Position numbers and translations under genes: made by a program. Shown in pieces: positions 61,284 to 64,000 of a stretch of DNA of 64,000 nucleotides. Numbering within the stretch: position 1 is the stretch's first letter; each line of letters starts with the position of its first letter. Origin of the DNA: Desulfitobacterium_A sp035539115 (lineage in GTDB: Bacteria; Bacillota; Desulfitobacteriia; Desulfitobacteriales; Desulfitobacteriaceae); assembly GCF_035539115.1 (NCBI RefSeq), contig NZ_DATLJA010000086.1:62001-126000 (forward strand). The letters run 5' to 3'. The notes below the pieces were generated by a model. That model ran no database searches and had not been told where the DNA came from. It saw nothing but the letters and a program-made list of their open reading frames with translations.

Positions 61284-63131
61284 GTGGATTATAGAATTCC
61301 CGAAGATACCGTTGAAGACATAAGATTACATGCAGATATTGTCGAAATCATCTCTGAATATGTTTCATTACAGCGCAAAGGGAAAAACTATTTAGGATTA
61401 TGTCCTTTTCATTCCGAAAAAACCCCGAGCTTCACCGTGACTCCTGATAAACAGATGTTTTACTGTTTTGGCTGTCATACGGGGGGGAATGTGTTTTCTT
61501 TTCTCATGAAGAAAGAGAACTGGAGTTTTCCGGAAACGCTCGAGTACTTGGCGCATAAATACGCGATTATGCTTCCTGAAAAAGAACTTTCACCCCGCGA
61601 AAGGGAGCAACAAGCACGTCGCCATCGTTGGGAAGAAATCCATGAATGGGCCACAGTTTACTATCATGATATCCTCATGAATCGGCCTGAGGGCGAACTA
61701 GGTAGGCAGTATTTTGCGGAACGAGGAGTCGACTCCGAAACCATGAACACCTTTCGTCTTGGATATGCACCCGCTCGATGGGAGGGGTTGCTTGAGGCAC
61801 TTTCGTCTCGGGGAATTCGTCCTCAGGAACTGGCAGATGCCGGTCTAGCCATTGAAAGAGATGCCCAGGAAGGAAAAGCAAACCGGGGGTATTACGACCG
61901 TTTCCGCAATCGTGTCATTTTTGCGATTTTAGACTCACGACAAAAATCCATTGCTTTTGGAGGTCGGGTTCTTGATGATACCTTACCCAAGTATCTGAAC
62001 TCTCCTGAAACTGCTTTTTTTAATAAGGGACATCATTTATATGGAATGAACCGGGCCCATCAAGGAATTCGTGAATTTGGATTTGCCTTGTTGGCTGAAG
62101 GTTACATGGATGTCATCACTTTGCAAAAAGCAGGTTTCAGTAATGCGGTGGCCTCTCTGGGAACGGCGCTCACTAGAGATCAGGGGAAGCTTTTAAGACG
62201 TTATACCCAACGCATAGTGGTGGTCTATGATTCGGACAAGCCGGGGATTCAAGCCACGCTCCGGGCGGGCGAGATATTAAGAGACGCAGGTTTCCGGGTC
62301 GATGTTTTAAGCTTAGTTGGTGCTAAGGATCCGGACGAGTATTTAAAATCCCAAGGGCCTGAGAAATTCAAGGAAGCCTTGGATCAGGCTAAACCCTATA
62401 TTGAGTTTAAATATCAGGTTTATATTCAAGACCACACCGTGCATAGCGCTCCAGAGAAACGAGAACTAGTGAGCGAATTAGCAGGAGATATTCTCAAAGT
62501 TACGAGTCCAGTCGAAAGAGAAGGGTACGAACGCTTTTTGAGTTTGGAATTAGGTCTTACTTTGGAAGCGGTTCAGTTAGAGATTGTAAGTAAAGATAGG
62601 AATAAGGCAAAAAAACCGCGGGAAAGTGAATATTCTCCGGCAAATCAGGATATTTCTGTAAAAAACAGAGATAATATCAATAGGTATGTAAATCCTGTTC
62701 CTTCTGCCATTACGGTACCTAATGGAGTCCTTCGGGCAGAGCGAATTCTTTTACGTCTTTTGCTGGAACAGTTACTGTCTGTTGCTCAAGTCGAAGCGGA
62801 ACTTGGTAAGGATTTCTGGAAAGTTCCAATCCATCAACAACTTTTTAACGCGATTGAGGAAGTTCAACTGCAAAATAGAACAGGAATTCCGATGAATACA
62901 TCGGAAGAATTACAAAGCCAAATCGCGAATATTATGGTTGAAGAGGCAGATGTGTCCCAGCCAGAAAAGCTTTTTCATGATTGTTTGCATCAAATCCGAT
63001 CAGTCCAGTCGGAGGAAACAGTAGAAGAATTACAAACCCGTATGGTCGCGTTAGAAAAATCCGGTGATATGGCAGGGGCAATTGCCCTGTTAAAAGAGAT
63101 AGGAGAGCGGTTAAAAAGTGGCGAAAAGTAA
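61284..63131 (+). CDS. dnaG: DNA primase
   Basis: Synthesises RNA primers at the replication fork. The N-terminal CHC2 zinc finger is CPFHSEKTPSFTVTPDKQ...YCFGC. The TOPRIM domain holds LAEGYMDVITLQKAG and VYDSDKPGIQA, and the C-terminal region is a helicase-binding domain (residues about 480-615), somewhat variable as usual. GTG 61284 gives the expected start (M)DYRIPEDTVEDI; the frame is open further upstream to an ATG at 61206, but those residues are not conserved. The next gene, rpoD, starts 4 bases after the stop, the usual macromolecular synthesis operon. Confidence 0.95.
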   Translation: MDYRIPEDTVEDIRLHADIVEIISEYVSLQRKGKNYLGLCPFHSEKTPSFTVTPDKQMFYCFGCHTGGNVFSFLMKKENWSFPETLEYLAHKYAIMLPEKELSPREREQQARRHRWEEIHEWATVYYHDILMNRPEGELGRQYFAERGVDSETMNTFRLGYAPARWEGLLEALSSRGIRPQELADAGLAIERDAQEGKANRGYYDRFRNRVIFAILDSRQKSIAFGGRVLDDTLPKYLNSPETAFFNKGHHLYGMNRAHQGIREFGFALLAEGYMDVITLQKAGFSNAVASLGTALTRDQGKLLRRYTQRIVVVYDSDKPGIQATLRAGEILRDAGFRVDVLSLVGAKDPDEYLKSQGPEKFKEALDQAKPYIEFKYQVYIQDHTVHSAPEKRELVSELAGDILKVTSPVEREGYERFLSLELGLTLEAVQLEIVSKDRNKAKKPRESEYSPANQDISVKNRDNINRYVNPVPSAITVPNGVLRAERILLRLLLEQLLSVAQVEAELGKDFWKVPIHQQLFNAIEEVQLQNRTGIPMNTSEELQSQIANIMVEEADVSQPEKLFHDCLHQIRSVQSEETVEELQTRMVALEKSGDMAGAIALLKEIGERLKSGEK

Positions 63132-63135
63132 GGTT

Positions 63136-64000
63136 ATGAGCACGCAGAAACAGAATCCCAAGGAAGGAAAGGAATCCAAGTCCATGAATGATGAAGAACT
63201 ACGGGTTGAGGCCGTTAAAAATCTCATTCAAAAAGGAAAAAAGAAGGGTTCCCTCACATACCACGAAATTATGGATACCCTCCAAGGAATTGAGCTCACA
63301 ACCGACCAAATTGATGAGGTATATGAGCAGATCGGGCAGCTGGGTATTGAAATCATTCCTGAACCAGGTGAAGAGGAAGAAGTCTTAGAAAAGACAACCG
63401 AGGATAATCTCCACGGTGATGCTGAAGAGGAAGACGCTGAGGAAGAGGTTGAGGTTGATCTTTCTGTTCCTGAAGGGGTAGGAATAGATGACCCAGTTCG
63501 TATGTATTTGAAGGAAATCGGCCGGGTCCCCCTATTATCAGCTGAAGAGGAAGTTAAGCTTGCCAAAAGAATGGAGCAGGGAGACGAAGAAGCGAAACGA
63601 CGGTTAGCCGAAGCAAACCTCCGACTTGTCGTCAGTATTGCTAAACGCTATGTGGGACGAGGCATGCTGTTTCTCGATCTAATTCAAGAGGGAAATTTAG
63701 GACTCATTAAGGCGGTCGAGAAATTCGACTATCAAAAAGGATTTAAGTTCTCGACTTATGCAACCTGGTGGATTCGTCAAGCGATTACGCGCGCGATTGC
63801 TGACCAAGCGCGGACTATCCGGATCCCGGTGCATATGGTTGAAACGATTAATAAACTTATTCGGATTTCGCGCCAACTCTTACAAGAGCTAGGGCGGGAA
63901 CCCGTTCCCGAAGAAATCGCAGCTCAGATGGATATCCCCGTCGAACGGGTACGGGAAATCATGAAAATAGCCCAAGAACCAGTATCCTTAGAAACCCCGA
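63136..64000 (+). CDS. rpoD: RNA polymerase primary sigma factor (3'-truncated by window edge)
   Basis: The housekeeping sigma factor, sigma-70/sigma-A. 288 residues are visible and the frame is open at the edge. Region 1.1 (residues about 15-75) is followed by an acidic linker (EEEEVLEKTTED...EEEDAEEEVEVDL). Region 1.2-2 is unmistakable: DDPVRMYLKEIGRVPLLSAEEE, NLRLVVSIAKRYVGRGMLFLDLIQEGNLGL, KFSTYATWWIRQAITRAIADQ. Region 3 begins with RIPVHMVETINKL. ATG 63136 is the first candidate start; ATG 63184, behind AAGGAAAGG, is the alternative. Regions 3.2-4 lie beyond the window. Confidence 0.96.
   Translation, partial: MSTQKQNPKEGKESKSMNDEELRVEAVKNLIQKGKKKGSLTYHEIMDTLQGIELTTDQIDEVYEQIGQLGIEIIPEPGEEEEVLEKTTEDNLHGDAEEEDAEEEVEVDLSVPEGVGIDDPVRMYLKEIGRVPLLSAEEEVKLAKRMEQGDEEAKRRLAEANLRLVVSIAKRYVGRGMLFLDLIQEGNLGLIKAVEKFDYQKGFKFSTYATWWIRQAITRAIADQARTIRIPVHMVETINKLIRISRQLLQELGREPVPEEIAAQMDIPVERVREIMKIAQEPVSLETP

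Overview
The window looks like a chromosomal segment of an anaerobic, spore-forming Gram-positive bacterium of the Peptococcaceae, close to Desulfosporosinus or Desulfitobacterium. The reasons are the housekeeping order glyS - ccpN - ppsR - ppdK - dgt - dnaG - rpoD, a GerMN-type lipoprotein, strong GGAGG ribosome sites with TTG/GTG starts, sigma-54 control of catabolic operons, and several 2Fe-2S, 4Fe-4S and molybdenum enzymes. This assignment is inference from gene order and family resemblance, not from a search.

Layout. 1-8888: housekeeping block (partial glyS; a small accessory patch with three unrecognised genes and a 4Fe-4S protein; ccpN, ppsR, ppdK). 8889-26993: accessory region with a broken aldo/keto reductase, a divergent MerR/flavoprotein pair, a PadR operon, an acetyltransferase, integrase and transposase remnants, a ketopantoate reductase-like gene, a DeoR regulator with two DegT-type aminotransferases, a decayed ADH-cupin-flavodoxin-carboxymuconolactone decarboxylase run cut by an IS4-family element, and an MFS transporter. 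26994-27995: dgt. 28206-60263: a large catabolic locus. 60397-64000: GerMN lipoprotein, dnaG and the start of rpoD.

The main system is the 32-kb locus at 28206-60263. It holds a three-subunit molybdenum hydroxylase (Mo, FAD, 2Fe-2S), YgfK, two sigma-54 activators, a xanthine/urate-type NCS2 permease, the SsnA amidohydrolase, two uncommon PLP enzymes, RidA, diaminopropionate ammonia-lyase, the YgeY M20 peptidase homologue, the YgeW carbamoyltransferase, carbamate kinase, a hydantoinase, a second (fused, selenium-type) molybdenum hydroxylase, a split XdhC pair and YqeB. This is the gene set associated with selenium-dependent molybdenum hydroxylases and anaerobic purine breakdown. The likely flow is purine import, hydroxylation or reduction of the ring, hydrolytic opening, transfer of carbamoyl groups to phosphate with ATP from carbamate kinase, and ammonia release from a diamino acid by a PLP lyase. 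Four -24/-12 promoters (28206, 40766, 46648, 50499) head the operons, and two related activators (38794, 48557) are encoded inside the locus. A MerR - acyl-CoA dehydrogenase - acyl-CoA ligase module sits in the middle and looks unrelated.

The noncoding sequence also carries signal: a three-copy repeat ending in a terminator-like hairpin whose stem covaries between copies, a two-copy hairpin repeat next to regulator genes, a MITE-like inverted-repeat element, and a roughly 280-nt structured element flanked by a direct repeat between carbamate kinase and hydantoinase.
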